Assembly: GCA_963807005.1 (NCBI GenBank)
Contig: CAWDZK010000001.1
Coordinates: 558,001-622,000 of the forward strand
Direction: 5' to 3'
From: CAWDZK01 sp963807005
GTDB lineage: Bacteria; Actinomycetota; Actinomycetes; JACCUZ01
Length of the DNA: 64,000 nucleotides
The notes beneath the pieces were generated by a model that did not search any database, was not told where the DNA came from, and saw only the letters and a list, made by a program, of their open reading frames with translations. Both the position numbers and the translations under genes were made by a program. Within the stretch, counting starts at the first letter, position 1, and every line of letters starts with the position of its first letter. Shown here one piece after another: positions 1 to 7,122 of the stretch.

Positions 1-143
1 TCGCCCGGTTCGCGGCCCTGGGCGTGCCCGCCGTCAACTACGGACCCGGGGAGCCGATGGTGGCCCACCAGCGCGAGGAGTACTGCGACATCGCCCCGAT
101 CTTCGAGTGCGAGCAGAAGCTGCTCGCCTGGCTGCAGGGGTAG
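1..143 (+). CDS. dapE: Succinyl-diaminopimelate desuccinylase, C-terminal end
   Basis: Only the last 46 residues are in the window; the reading frame enters at base 3 and stops at TAG 141-143. The tail carries the GVPAVNYGPGEP motif and a nearby His (VAHQREEY), as at the C-terminus of M20 peptidases of the DapE type, where this His is a metal ligand. DapE hydrolyses N-succinyl-LL-diaminopimelate in cytoplasmic lysine and peptidoglycan precursor synthesis. dapE next to LOG and folP2 genes is a standard actinobacterial arrangement (Rv1202 in M. tuberculosis). Family call is firm, though most of the protein is unseen. Confidence 0.85.
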   Translation, partial: ARFAALGVPAVNYGPGEPMVAHQREEYCDIAPIFECEQKLLAWLQG

Positions 144-146
144 CCG

Positions 147-1298
147 TCAGGGGCTCGCCGGCTGGTTGACGAACGCCCGGTCCAGCTCCTCGTTCACGGG
201 ACCACGCGCCAGGAGCACTGCGTCTCGCAGCACCTGCTCGGCCAGGCCGGTGAAGACGACCACCCGCAGCGGGGAGCCGTCACCCGCCGTCGCCTCGTCG
301 AAGGCAACGAGGTCTTCGCCGTGCATCACCTGGACGAGCCTCGTCTCAGGCGCCACGACCACCACGAGCCGGTTGCCGATCCGGGTCCACCCGGCAAGGG
401 CGCTCGCGCGCAACGAGGCGATGCAGGCGGGGGTTTGACCCTGGGCGGTGACCAAGGCGTCGGTCGGGCTCCAGCTGACGCGGACCTCGTCGACCGAGCG
501 CGTCGGGGGCGACGTCCACCGACCCGTGGCCGGGCCCTCGCAGGATGACCGCGTCGAGGCGAGCCAGCCGTCGCCGAGGGGAAGGGACAAGTCGACCGCC
601 TGCAGGACGTTGCCGTCCCTGCCGTACGCGACCAGGCGCTGGGGCACCGGACCGTCGGCCGGCACGGTCAGGGCGAACATCCTCGTGTCGTCCCAGCCGG
701 TGGGGTGCAGCTCGGCCCGCACGCGGGCGCCGTCGCTGCTCCAGATGTCCACCGAGGTCACGCGCGCGTCGACGCCGGCGGTCACGCCGCGGATGTCGCC
801 GCCACCCTCCGTCCCCATCAGCCAGTCGAACGCCACCCCCCAGTCGTCGGCGTTGGGGTTCCGGGCCGTGCAGCCGCCGCTCCCGGAGCTGCCGTCCGCG
901 GTGAGGTACTGGTCGCACAGGTCCGGTCCGTCGCCGGTCGTGTCGGTGAGGACGATCTCGTGCCGCACCCGCTGCCCGCCCAGCGTCAGCGTCTCGGCGA
1001 CGACCGGCTCGCCGAGGATGTTCTCCGGCGCCCACGGGTCAGAGCCGGAGCCGGACGCCGGACCGGTGGTCCGGCCCTGGTCGGTGAGCAGGCTGCTCGC
1101 GCCGGCCAGGCCGGCGACCAGTACGACCGCCGCCGCGGCGGCGAGCAGGCGCCGGCGACTCGACGTCCGCCGGCCGCGGTCGGCTGCCAGTCGCTGCTGG
1201 TGCTCCTGCCACGCCTCGACCGGCAGCTGGGCGGTGGCCATGGTGGCGCCGGCGACCCGCAGTCGCTCCTCGAGCCGTTCGCGGTCGGTCGGGGTCAT
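147..1298 (-). CDS. Membrane protein, probable anti-sigma partner of the adjacent ECF sigma factor
   Basis: A 383-residue protein starting at ATG 1298. Its ATGA overlaps the stop of the sigma-factor gene upstream, so the two are translationally coupled. It has an Arg-rich cytoplasmic N-terminus, one transmembrane helix at about residues 51-71 (Ala/Val/Leu-rich after RTSSRRR), then a long extracytoplasmic Gly/Asp-rich region with a possible disulfide pair (DLCDQY and GGCTARN). No HxxxCxxC zinc anti-sigma motif is present. Coupling to an ECF sigma gene plus this topology suggests an anti-sigma or sensor role, by analogy only; I do not recognise the extracellular domain. A longer open frame runs upstream to 2009, but it reads through the sigma gene antiframe and is not coding. 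Confidence 0.75.
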   Translation of the reverse strand: MTPTDRERLEERLRVAGATMATAQLPVEAWQEHQQRLAADRGRRTSSRRRLLAAAAAVVLVAGLAGASSLLTDQGRTTGPASGSGSDPWAPENILGEPVVAETLTLGGQRVRHEIVLTDTTGDGPDLCDQYLTADGSSGSGGCTARNPNADDWGVAFDWLMGTEGGGDIRGVTAGVDARVTSVDIWSSDGARVRAELHPTGWDDTRMFALTVPADGPVPQRLVAYGRDGNVLQAVDLSLPLGDGWLASTRSSCEGPATGRWTSPPTRSVDEVRVSWSPTDALVTAQGQTPACIASLRASALAGWTRIGNRLVVVVAPETRLVQVMHGEDLVAFDEATAGDGSPLRVVVFTGLAEQVLRDAVLLARGPVNEELDRAFVNQPASP

Positions 1299-1861
1299 CG
1301 ACCCTCCTCCAGCTCGGTCGCCAGGGCGTCCAGCCCGCGCGAGACGTGCGACTTGACGGTGCCGCGGCTGACGCCCATCGCCTCGGCCATCTCGGCCTCG
1401 GTCAGGTCCAGCCAGTAGCGCAGCACCAGCGCCTCCCGGTGCCGTCGCGACAGCCGGGACACGGCGGCCACCACCTCGTCGTACGCCTCGCGGGTGACGA
1501 CGTCGTGCTCGGCACTGGTCACGTGGCCCAGCCGCTCGGGGGGTCGGTCGGCGTGCCGGCGTACGACCGCGAGGTGCCGCAGCCGCGACCGGGTGAGGTT
1601 GACGACGGTGGCCCGGAGGTAGCCGACGGCCGCGTGCGGGTCGCGCAGGGCCCGGCTGCGCCGGTGCAGCCGGACGAACGCCTCCTGAGCGACGTCCTCG
1701 GGGTCGTCGGCGCCGAGCATGGCGGCCAGCCGGGTCATGGCCGCGAACTGGCCGAAGAACAGGTCCCGGTAGTCGCTGTCGTGGTCGGCGTCGTGGTCGG
1801 CGTCGTCGGCGTCGTCGGCCCTGCTGCCCGGGGCGCGGGCGTCCTCGGGCAGGTCGACCAT
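1295..1861 (-). CDS. ECF RNA polymerase sigma factor, SigE-family type
   Basis: A small ECF sigma factor. Region 2 includes DDPEDVAQEAFVRLHRR and region 4 is a C-terminal helix-turn-helix around LTEAEMAEAMGVSRGTVKSH. No extra C-terminal domain. I chose ATG 1861 because GGAGG lies 9 nt upstream. An alternative GTG at 1912 adds 17 residues and would be nearly leaderless if the promoter predicted at 1918-1943 is right. The gene is coupled by ATGA to the membrane protein that follows, suggesting a sigma/anti-sigma pair answering an envelope signal. The N-terminus is unusually rich in Asp and His. Target genes cannot be read here, but the promoter suggests autoregulation. Confidence 0.88.
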   Translation of the reverse strand: MVDLPEDARAPGSRADDADDADHDADHDSDYRDLFFGQFAAMTRLAAMLGADDPEDVAQEAFVRLHRRSRALRDPHAAVGYLRATVVNLTRSRLRHLAVVRRHADRPPERLGHVTSAEHDVVTREAYDEVVAAVSRLSRRHREALVLRYWLDLTEAEMAEAMGVSRGTVKSHVSRGLDALATELEEGR

Positions 1862-1917
1862 CGGGCCATCCTCCCGGGAGCCGGTCGGCAGAGGAGTCTC
1901 GGCGCGCTGCACACCTC

Positions 1918-1943
1918 TCAGACGCGCCAGCCCGGCAAAGGTT
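1918..1943 (-). promoter_or_regulatory. Predicted ECF-type promoter of the sigma-factor gene
   Basis: On the minus strand AACCTTT (1937-1943) and CGTCTGA (1918-1924) are spaced so that AACC and CGTC are 15 nt apart. AAC-type -35 and CGTC-type -10 elements are typical of ECF promoters, and their position just before an ECF gene suggests autoregulation. Transcription would start about 1913-1915, almost at the alternative GTG 1912. Inferred from sequence only. Confidence 0.45.
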
Positions 1944-1977
1944 GAGCCCTCGGGCGACCCCCGAACCCCCCCTCATG

Positions 1978-2048
1978 CCCCCGCGAGTGGTGGGTTCGGC
2001 AGGTGGCACCCGACATATCGGGTGCCGAAGCCACCACTCGGCGAGGGG
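1978..2048. repeat. Dispersed palindromic element, family A, copy 1
   Basis: A 71-bp imperfect palindrome. The outer arms include CGAGTGGTGG and CCACCACTCG, and an inner hairpin pairs GGCACCCGA with TCGGGTGCC. The reverse complement of 39453-39524 matches its ends closely (shared CGCGAGTGGTGGGTTCGGCA and CCACCACTCGGCGAGGGG). It abuts the stop codon of the VOC gene at 2049, so it may act as a 3' end or terminator hairpin. Confidence 0.7.
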
Positions 2049-2573
2049 TCAGGCGGGGGCGGGCACCGAGATCCCGAGGCCACCGACGGTGTCCGCGCCG
2101 AACCGGGCGATCTCTGCGGGCAGGTCCAGCGGGGCGAGGGTGGAGCGGCGGCCGAGGATCTCCGGGGTGAGCCGGTCGGCCGGCACCAGCCAGCTCACCT
2201 CGAGCTCCAGGCCGTCGGGGTCCTTGGCGTACAGCGCCTTGGTCGTGGCGTGGTCGGTCGCTCCGACGAGGGCGCCACGGGCCCGCAGCCGCTCGGCGAT
2301 CTCGGCCAGGTCGGCGAGGGTCTCGACCTCCCAGGCGAGGTGGTACAGGCCGACGGTGGTCCGGCCGGCGCCCGACCCGCCGGCGCCCGACCCGATCTCG
2401 AACAGCCCGAGGTCGTGGTCGTTGGTGGAGGCCGGAGCGCGCAGGAAGGCCGCCCCGGACAGGGCGTCCATCCCCTCGATGGGAGCGAAGCCCAGCACGT
2501 CGGAGTAGAACGCCACGCTGGCGGCGACGTCGCGGACGAACAGGACGGCGTGGTTGAGGCGACGGACGGGCAC
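2049..2573 (-). CDS. VOC (glyoxalase/dioxygenase-like) family protein
   Basis: A 174-residue vicinal-oxygen-chelate protein. The N-terminal beta strand RRLNHAVLFVRD and the second half GLYHLAWEVET ... KDPDGLELEVSW match the paired beta-alpha-beta-beta-beta units of extradiol-dioxygenase and glyoxalase-like proteins. Likely metal ligands are His8, His78 and Glu123 or Glu125. It is divergent from a MarR gene, with an operator and promoter between, so it probably detoxifies or converts the MarR ligand, perhaps a quinone or aromatic compound. The substrate is unknown. About 45 C-terminal residues extend past the usual VOC fold. Confidence 0.85.
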   Translation of the reverse strand: MPVRRLNHAVLFVRDVAASVAFYSDVLGFAPIEGMDALSGAAFLRAPASTNDHDLGLFEIGSGAGGSGAGRTTVGLYHLAWEVETLADLAEIAERLRARGALVGATDHATTKALYAKDPDGLELEVSWLVPADRLTPEILGRRSTLAPLDLPAEIARFGADTVGGLGISVPAPA

Positions 2574-2615
2574 GGCAGGCTCCCTCGGGAGACGGGGAAG
2601 GGCGAGGGTCCAGTC

Positions 2616-2629
2616 GTTGAACGCTCAAC
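2616..2629. promoter_or_regulatory. Secondary inverted repeat downstream of the VOC promoter
   Basis: GTTGA (2616-2620) and TCAAC (2625-2629) form an inverted repeat with a 4-nt gap. It shares the TTGA/TCAA half-site with the palindrome at 2649-2664 and lies just downstream of the predicted -10, where a bound MarR protein could block the VOC gene. Confidence 0.4.
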
Positions 2630-2633
2630 CAGA

Positions 2634-2662
2634 ACACTAGCAGAAAGAACTTGAGATCTCAA
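2634..2662 (-). promoter_or_regulatory. Predicted promoter of the VOC gene
   Basis: On the minus strand TTGAGA (2657-2662) and TAGTGT (2634-2639) are separated by exactly 17 nt, a housekeeping-type layout. The -35 box lies inside the 16-bp MarR-type palindrome, so operator occupancy should block this promoter. Confidence 0.6.
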
Positions 2663-2664
2663 GT
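2649..2664. promoter_or_regulatory. Perfect 16-bp palindromic MarR operator
   Basis: ACTTGAGATCTCAAGT is a perfect palindrome midway between the divergent VOC and MarR starts. It holds a TTGAGA on each strand, so it supplies the -35 of the VOC promoter and a -35-like box for the MarR gene (TTGAGA 2651-2656, TACCCT 2672-2677, 15-nt gap). One bound dimer could control both genes. Confidence 0.7.
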
Positions 2665-2684
2665 ATTCCGCTACCCTGGCAGGT

Positions 2685-3170
2685 GTGACGAGCAGCGAGG
2701 TGCCGCGGCGGGCCGGCGACGACCAGGCGCCGCGGTGGCTGGACGGCGACGAGCAACAGGCGTGGCGCGCCTTCCTGCGGGCCGCTGCCGCCGTCGAGGA
2801 GGCACTGGAGCGCCAGCTGCAGCACGACTCCGGCCTGCCGCACGCCTACTACCAGGTGCTGGCGATGCTCTCCGAGGCGCCCGACCGGACCCTGCGGATG
2901 AGCGAGCTCGCCGGGGTCACCACCTCCTCGGCGAGCCGGATCTCGCACGCGGTGGCCCGGCTGGAGGAGCGGGGCTGGGTACGCCGGGAGAAGCACCCCA
3001 CCGACCGGCGGGGCGCCCTCGCCGTGCTCACCGACGCCGGGTGGCAGGCCCTGCTCGCCGCCGCGCCCGGTCATGTGGGTGCCGTGCGCGAGGCCGTGTT
3101 CGACCGGCTGGACCGTGAGCAGGTCCGCCAGCTGCGGGCCATCAGCGAGCGGCTCGCCGGACCGGGCTGA
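2685..3170 (+). CDS. MarR family transcriptional regulator
   Basis: A 161-residue winged-helix regulator. The core runs from LPHAYYQVLAMLSEAP through the recognition helix SELAGVTTSSASRISHAVARL to the wing RREKHPTDRRGALAVLT, at about residues 50-115; the wing DxRxxxxxLT signature is present. The GTG start at 2685 lies about 8 nt after a possible -10 (TACCCT), so the transcript may be leaderless. It is divergent from the VOC gene and presumably represses it and itself through the palindrome at 2649-2664. No Cys suited to redox sensing was seen, so a small-molecule ligand is more likely. Confidence 0.9.
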   Translation: MTSSEVPRRAGDDQAPRWLDGDEQQAWRAFLRAAAAVEEALERQLQHDSGLPHAYYQVLAMLSEAPDRTLRMSELAGVTTSSASRISHAVARLEERGWVRREKHPTDRRGALAVLTDAGWQALLAAAPGHVGAVREAVFDRLDREQVRQLRAISERLAGPG

Positions 3171-3218
3171 GTCGCGACGTCAGGAGTGGCCGCCGGTTCC
3201 GCGGATAGCCTGCCAGCC

Positions 3219-4049
3219 ATGACCTCGGAGTTCACCGAGCCGGACGACGACCCGGCAACCACGTCCCGCCCGCGCCCCCGGGAGAAGCACAAGGGCCCGG
3301 TGACCCTGCGCCGCAAGCAGGTGGAGGGGGAGACCACCGACGCCCACCTGCTCGACACCCGGGGCCCGACGGACTGGGTCCACGCCGACCCGTGGCGGGT
3401 GCTGCGCATCCAGTCCGAGTTCGTCGAGGGCTTCGGGGCGCTGGCCGAGCTGGGCCGGGCGGTCAGCGTGTTCGGCTCGGCCCGGGTGCACGAGGACGAC
3501 CCGGAGTACGCGCTCGGCCAGGCGGTCGGGCGGCTGCTCGCCGAGGCCGGGTACGCCGTCATCACCGGCGGCGGGCCAGGCGCGATGGAGGCTGCCAACC
3601 GGGGGGCCTGCGAGGCCGGCGGCGTCTCGGTCGGGCTGGGCATCGAGCTGCCGTTCGAGCAGGGCATGAACGAGTGGGTCGACATCGGCGTCGACTTCCG
3701 CTACTTCTTCGCCCGCAAGACGATGTTCGTCAAGTACGCCCAGGGCTTCATCGTGCTGCCCGGCGGGTTCGGCACCTTCGACGAGCTGTTCGAGGCGCTG
3801 TGCCTGGTCCAGACGAGGAAGGTCACGTCGTTCCCGGTGGTGCTGCTCGGCCACGCCTACTGGGACGGTCTGGTCGACTGGCTGCGGTCCACCGTGCTCG
3901 CCGGCGGCAAGATCAACGAGCGCGACCTGGCGCTGTTCAGCGTCACGGACGACCCGGCCGAGGCGGTCCGGCTGGTCACGCTGGCCGACGAGGTGCTCGG
4001 GATCGCGCCCGTGCCGGACGGCGAGGCGGCCCGCAAGGGCAGCGACTAG
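3219..4049 (+). CDS. LOG-family protein (TIGR00730 Rossmann fold), first of two
   Basis: A 276-residue protein from ATG 3219 (a GTG at 3186 in frame would add 11 unlikely residues). It has the LOG signature ITGGGPGAMEAANRGA near residue 114 and PGGFGTFDELFE near residue 181, which form the AMP/phosphoribose site in lysine-decarboxylase-like phosphoribohydrolases. Family members cleave cytokinin riboside 5'-monophosphates or AMP; the bacterial physiological role is uncertain. An Arg/Lys-rich N-terminal tail of about 50 residues precedes the fold. The next LOG gene starts inside its stop codon, so the two are coupled. Confidence 0.88.
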   Translation: MTSEFTEPDDDPATTSRPRPREKHKGPVTLRRKQVEGETTDAHLLDTRGPTDWVHADPWRVLRIQSEFVEGFGALAELGRAVSVFGSARVHEDDPEYALGQAVGRLLAEAGYAVITGGGPGAMEAANRGACEAGGVSVGLGIELPFEQGMNEWVDIGVDFRYFFARKTMFVKYAQGFIVLPGGFGTFDELFEALCLVQTRKVTSFPVVLLGHAYWDGLVDWLRSTVLAGGKINERDLALFSVTDDPAEAVRLVTLADEVLGIAPVPDGEAARKGSD

Positions 4050-4651
4050 TGGCCGCGGTCTGCGTCTTCTGCTCCTCCAGCGGCCGGATCGACCCGTCGT
4101 ACGTCGAGCTGGCGGGTGCCGTCGGCAGCGAGCTGGCCCGGCGCGGGCACAGCCTCGTCAGCGGCGGCGGCAGCGTGTCCTGCATGGGTGCCGTCGCCCG
4201 GTCGGCCCGGGCCGGCGGGGCCCGCACCGTCGGGGTGATCCCGCAGGTGCTGCTCGCCCTCGAGGTCGCCGACCACGACGCCGACGACCTGCTGGTCACC
4301 GACGACATGCGGGCCCGCAAGGGCCTGATGGATGCGCGGTCGGACGCGTTCCTGACCCTGCCCGGCGGGTTGGGCACCCTCGAGGAGCTGCTGGAGATCT
4401 GGGTGGCGCGGACCCTGGCGATGCACGGCAAGCCGGTGGTGGTCCTCGACCCGGACGGCCTCTACGACCCCCTGCGGGCCCAGGTCGACCTGCTCGTCGA
4501 GCGCGGCTTCGTCCGGTCGTCGGCCCGCGACATGCTCACCTGGGTGGCCGACCCGGCGGCGGCCTTCGTCGCCATCGAGGCGCAGCTCGCCGAGCCGGCC
4601 GCGCCGCGCCTCACGGCGGCCCCCGACGAGGTCCTCGAGGCCGAGCTCTGA
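4049..4651 (+). CDS. LOG-family protein, second of two
   Basis: A 200-residue LOG protein starting at GTG 4049, which shares its G with the preceding TAG, so coupling is tight. It begins directly with the fold (AVCVFCSSSGRIDPSYVELA), then SGGGSVSCMGAVA near residue 37 and PGGLGTLEELLE near residue 103. This compact form resembles Rv1205 of M. tuberculosis, reported to be a cytokinin phosphoribohydrolase, in the same neighbourhood. The C-terminus adds an Ala/Pro-rich tail of about 20 residues. Activity is by homology only. Confidence 0.88.
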   Translation: MAAVCVFCSSSGRIDPSYVELAGAVGSELARRGHSLVSGGGSVSCMGAVARSARAGGARTVGVIPQVLLALEVADHDADDLLVTDDMRARKGLMDARSDAFLTLPGGLGTLEELLEIWVARTLAMHGKPVVVLDPDGLYDPLRAQVDLLVERGFVRSSARDMLTWVADPAAAFVAIEAQLAEPAAPRLTAAPDEVLEAEL

Positions 4652-4696
4652 CCCGGCGGCCCGCCCCGCCCAGCCCCCTTCGGAGCCACCCTGGCG

Positions 4697-4720
4697 GTCG
4701 ACCACGTCTACGTGGTCGAC
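4697..4720. repeat. Palindrome, copy 1 of a local direct repeat
   Basis: A 24-bp palindrome with GTCGACCACGT and ACGTGGTCGAC arms, broken only at the central CT. A second copy follows 65 bp downstream. Both lie between the convergent second LOG and folP2 genes, where they could fold as RNA hairpins in either direction or bind a dimeric protein. Confidence 0.65.
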
Positions 4721-4742
4721 GTGTCCTTGGCGCGGCACAGAC

Positions 4743-4790
4743 GCCCCGCCATGTGCGTGTTGACCACGTCTACGTGGTCGATCGCGGGGC
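4743..4790. repeat. Palindrome, copy 2, inside a larger hairpin
   Basis: The core GACCACGTCTACGTGGTC (about 4762-4779) repeats the preceding palindrome. It is flanked by GCCCCGC (4743-4749) and GCGGGGC (4784-4790), giving a long two-part stem that ends 3 nt before the folP2 stop codon. A bidirectional terminator is the simplest reading. Confidence 0.6.
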
Positions 4791-4793
4791 AGG

Positions 4794-5678
4794 TCAGGCG
4801 AGGGCGCGGCGGGAGACCGCGGGCAGGCGGGTGCCGCGGATGGCGCCCACGGTGTCGAGCACCCGTCGGGTCGGGCCGACCTCGTGCGCCCGGAACACCC
4901 GCGCCCCGTGCCAGGCGCTGATCGCGGTCGCCGCCAGCGTCGCCTCGTGGCGGCCGTCCTTGTCGGCATCGAGGACCTCGCCGAGGAACTTCTTGTTCGA
5001 CACGGCGACCAGCACCGGCCAGCCGGTCGCGACCAGCTCGTCCAGCCGCCGGGTCACCTCCAGCGAGTGGTAGGTGTTCTTGCCGAAGTCGTGGGCAGCG
5101 TCCACGAGGATCCCGTCCGCCCGTACGCCGACCGCGACCGCGCGCTCGGCCAGCGCGGTCACCGTGGCGACGACGTCGGCCACCACGTCGGCGTACGCCA
5201 CCCGGTGCGGGTCGGTGCGCGGCGGCAGCCCGCCCGCGTGGCTGCACACCAGCCCCACCCCGTGCTCGGCGGCGACCACCGCCAGGTCCGGGTCGGCGCC
5301 CTGCCAGGCGTCGTTGAGCAGGTCCGCGCCTGCTTCGCAGGCGGCCCGGCCGACACCCGCCCGCCAGGTGTCCACCGAGATCGCCAGCCCCGGGTGCCGC
5401 CGCCGCACGGCAGCGACGAACGGCGCCACCCGCCGTACCTCCTCGGCCTCGTCGACCGCCCCGCCCGGCCCGGCCCGCACGCCGCCCAGGTCGACCAGCG
5501 CCGCACCCTGCTCGACCGCCGCGTCCACCGCCGCCATCGCCGCGGCGTCGTCGACGTAGGCGCCCTGGTCGAAGAACGAGTCGGGCGTCCGGTTCACGAT
5601 CGCCATCACCACCTGGTCGTGCGCGCCCACCTCGAGCGGGCCGAGCCTCAACGTGCGGGTGCCGGGTCCGTCGTCCAC
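4794..5678 (-). CDS. folP2: Dihydropteroate synthase paralogue, FolP2 type
   Basis: A 294-residue TIM-barrel protein of the pterin-binding family. Motifs are MAIVNRTPDSFFDQG (canonical NVTPDSFSDGG), VDTWRAG, LLNDAWQG (canonical NDISG), SNKKFLGE (canonical SRKRFIG) and RAHEVG near the C-terminus. The missing Arg of SRKR and the altered first loop set it apart from housekeeping FolP. Mycobacterial FolP2 (Rv1207) has been reported not to act as a dihydropteroate synthase, so folate function should not be assumed. The GTG start 5678 is 26 bp from the divergent DivIVA gene. The LOG-folP2-DivIVA-tagA order is conserved in Actinobacteria. Confidence 0.85.
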   Translation of the reverse strand: MDDGPGTRTLRLGPLEVGAHDQVVMAIVNRTPDSFFDQGAYVDDAAAMAAVDAAVEQGAALVDLGGVRAGPGGAVDEAEEVRRVAPFVAAVRRRHPGLAISVDTWRAGVGRAACEAGADLLNDAWQGADPDLAVVAAEHGVGLVCSHAGGLPPRTDPHRVAYADVVADVVATVTALAERAVAVGVRADGILVDAAHDFGKNTYHSLEVTRRLDELVATGWPVLVAVSNKKFLGEVLDADKDGRHEATLAATAISAWHGARVFRAHEVGPTRRVLDTVGAIRGTRLPAVSRRALA

Positions 5679-5704
5679 CCGCCCAGCGTGGCACGATCGC
5701 TCGT

Positions 5705-6073
5705 GTGTCCCTGGTGCTGCTGCTCGTCGTCCTGGCCGTCATCGCCGGGATCGCGGTCGTGGCCGCGGGCCGGGGCACCGGCCTGCCCCCGGCCGAGCCG
5801 GTGCGCTCCGCGCGGGCCGCGCTGCCGCCGGGCGACGTGAGCCGGGAAGACGTCGACGCCCTGCGGTTCACCCTCGCGCTGCGCGGCTACCGGATGGACG
5901 AGGTGGACGAGGTCCTTGACCGGCTGACGGCCGAGCTGGACCGGCGCGACGCCCGGATCGCCGAGCTGGAGGCCGGCCCGGAGCGCCCGGGCCCGGAGGA
6001 CCCCGAGCGTTCGGCGCGGGTGCCGGTCGACGAGCCCGTCGGCGAGCGTGACGGCACCATCCGGGAGGGGTGA
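5705..6073 (+). CDS. Small membrane-anchored DivIVA-domain protein
   Basis: A 122-residue protein with an N-terminal transmembrane helix (about residues 2-20, SLVLLLVVLAVIAGIAVVAA), then a DivIVA-like element, LRFTLALRGYRMDEVDEVLDRL (in two overlapping parts, about residues 50-72), and a short coiled-coil and acidic tail. The FxxALRGY..DEVD pattern is the hallmark of actinobacterial DivIVA-domain proteins of the Rv1209 type. The GTG start is 26 bp from divergent folP2. It overlaps the next gene by GTGA. A polar or envelope-related role is plausible but unproven. Confidence 0.82.
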   Translation: MSLVLLLVVLAVIAGIAVVAAGRGTGLPPAEPVRSARAALPPGDVSREDVDALRFTLALRGYRMDEVDEVLDRLTAELDRRDARIAELEAGPERPGPEDPERSARVPVDEPVGERDGTIREG

Positions 6074-6507
6074 GCGTGGCCGAGCTCGTCGTGGTCCAGG
6101 ACGTCGCCGCTCCGGCGCAACGGACGTGGGACGTCCTCACCGACTGGGACGTGCACGACCGCTGGATGCTGCTGACCCGGGCCGAGGGCGGCCGGGCCGA
6201 GGGCGCGACCATCGCGGCGTTCACCGGCCTCGGGCCGATCGGTTTCCTCGACACCATGGTGATCACCGTCTGGGAACCCCCTCGGCGCGCCGTCGTCCGG
6301 CACACCGGCAAGGTGGTCAAGGGCTCGGGCGCGTTCGAGGTCGAGGCACTGGCCGCCGACCGGTCCCGGGTCGTCTGGTCCGAGTGGGTCGACCTGCCGC
6401 TCGGTGCCCTCGGCCGGCTCGGCTGGCCGCTGGTGCGCCCGCTGCTGCGCCTGGGTGTCCAGGTGTCGCTGCGGCGGCTGGCGCGGTACGTCGAGAGCGG
6501 GGCGTGA
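6070..6507 (+). CDS. SRPBCC (START/Bet v1-like) family protein
   Basis: A 145-residue protein with the classic start AELVVVQDVAAPAQRTWDVL and TDWDVHDRWMLLTRAEGG, where the WDxHxxW segment closes the hydrophobic cavity of polyketide-cyclase/SRPBCC folds, and a C-terminal amphipathic helix LRRLARYVE. It overlaps the genes on both sides by GTGA (DivIVA before, tagA after), so the three form one coupled operon. The ligand is unknown; members often bind lipids or act as small hydrolases or cyclases. Confidence 0.8.
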   Translation: MSVAELVVVQDVAAPAQRTWDVLTDWDVHDRWMLLTRAEGGRAEGATIAAFTGLGPIGFLDTMVITVWEPPRRAVVRHTGKVVKGSGAFEVEALAADRSRVVWSEWVDLPLGALGRLGWPLVRPLLRLGVQVSLRRLARYVESGA

Positions 6508-7103
6508 CCGACCCCGCCCCGCTCGGAGCCGACCACGTCGTCGGGCCGGACGGCGTGGCTCGCTGCCCCTGGGGCCTGAGCACGGCCGACTACGCGGCCT
6601 ACCACGACGACGAGTGGGGCCGCCCGGTCCACGGTGACGCGCGGCTGTTCGAGCGGGTCAGCCTCGAGGCGTTCCAGTCCGGCCTGTCCTGGATCACCAT
6701 CCTGCGCAAGCGGGAGGCCTTCCGCGCGGCCTTCGCCGGCTTCGACCCGGAGGCGGTCGCCGCGTTCGGGGACGACGACGTCGAGCGGCTGCTGGCCGAC
6801 GCCGGCATCGTGCGCAACCGGGCGAAGGTGCTGGCCACCATCGCCAACGCCCGCGCCGCCGTCGCCCTCGAGGGCGGCCTGGACGCGCTGCTCTGGTCGT
6901 TCGCGCCCGACCCGGGCCGACCGGCGCCGCGTCGGCTGGCGGACGTCCCGGCCGTCACGGCGGAGTCGACCGCGATGGCGAAGGCGTTGAAGCGGCATGG
7001 GTTCCGCTTCGTCGGGCCCACGACGGCGTACGCCCTCATGCAGGCCACCGGCATGGTGGACGACCACCTCGCCGGCTGCGCCTTCCGCGGGTCGGGTCGC
7101 TGA
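6504..7103 (+). CDS. tagA: DNA-3-methyladenine glycosylase I
   Basis: A 199-residue protein starting at GTG 6504 in a GTGA overlap with the SRPBCC gene. It excises 3-methyladenine in base-excision repair. TagI signatures are present in order: CPWGLSTADYAAYHDDEWGRP (N-terminal Cys and His of the zinc clamp, in two overlapping parts), LEAFQSGLSWITILRKRE with the catalytic-loop Glu, IVRNRAKVLATIANARA, and the C-terminal GPTTAYALMQATGMVDDH ending in HLAGC, which supplies the last zinc ligands. Length fits the family. The neighbourhood matches Rv1209-Rv1210. Confidence 0.93.
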   Translation: MTDPAPLGADHVVGPDGVARCPWGLSTADYAAYHDDEWGRPVHGDARLFERVSLEAFQSGLSWITILRKREAFRAAFAGFDPEAVAAFGDDDVERLLADAGIVRNRAKVLATIANARAAVALEGGLDALLWSFAPDPGRPAPRRLADVPAVTAESTAMAKALKRHGFRFVGPTTAYALMQATGMVDDHLAGCAFRGSGR

Positions 7104-7122
7104 GGGCCGGGTGCGAACCGGG

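Noticed and set aside
147..2009. Single 620-residue protein on the minus strand
   Set aside because: The real gene begins at ATG 1298, coupled to the sigma-factor stop. The rest of the frame is the antiframe of the sigma gene.
3219..4651. Lysine decarboxylase activity for the two LOG genes
   Set aside because: The old annotation rests on a misnamed family. The PGGxGT motif is that of phosphoribohydrolases and no PLP site is present.
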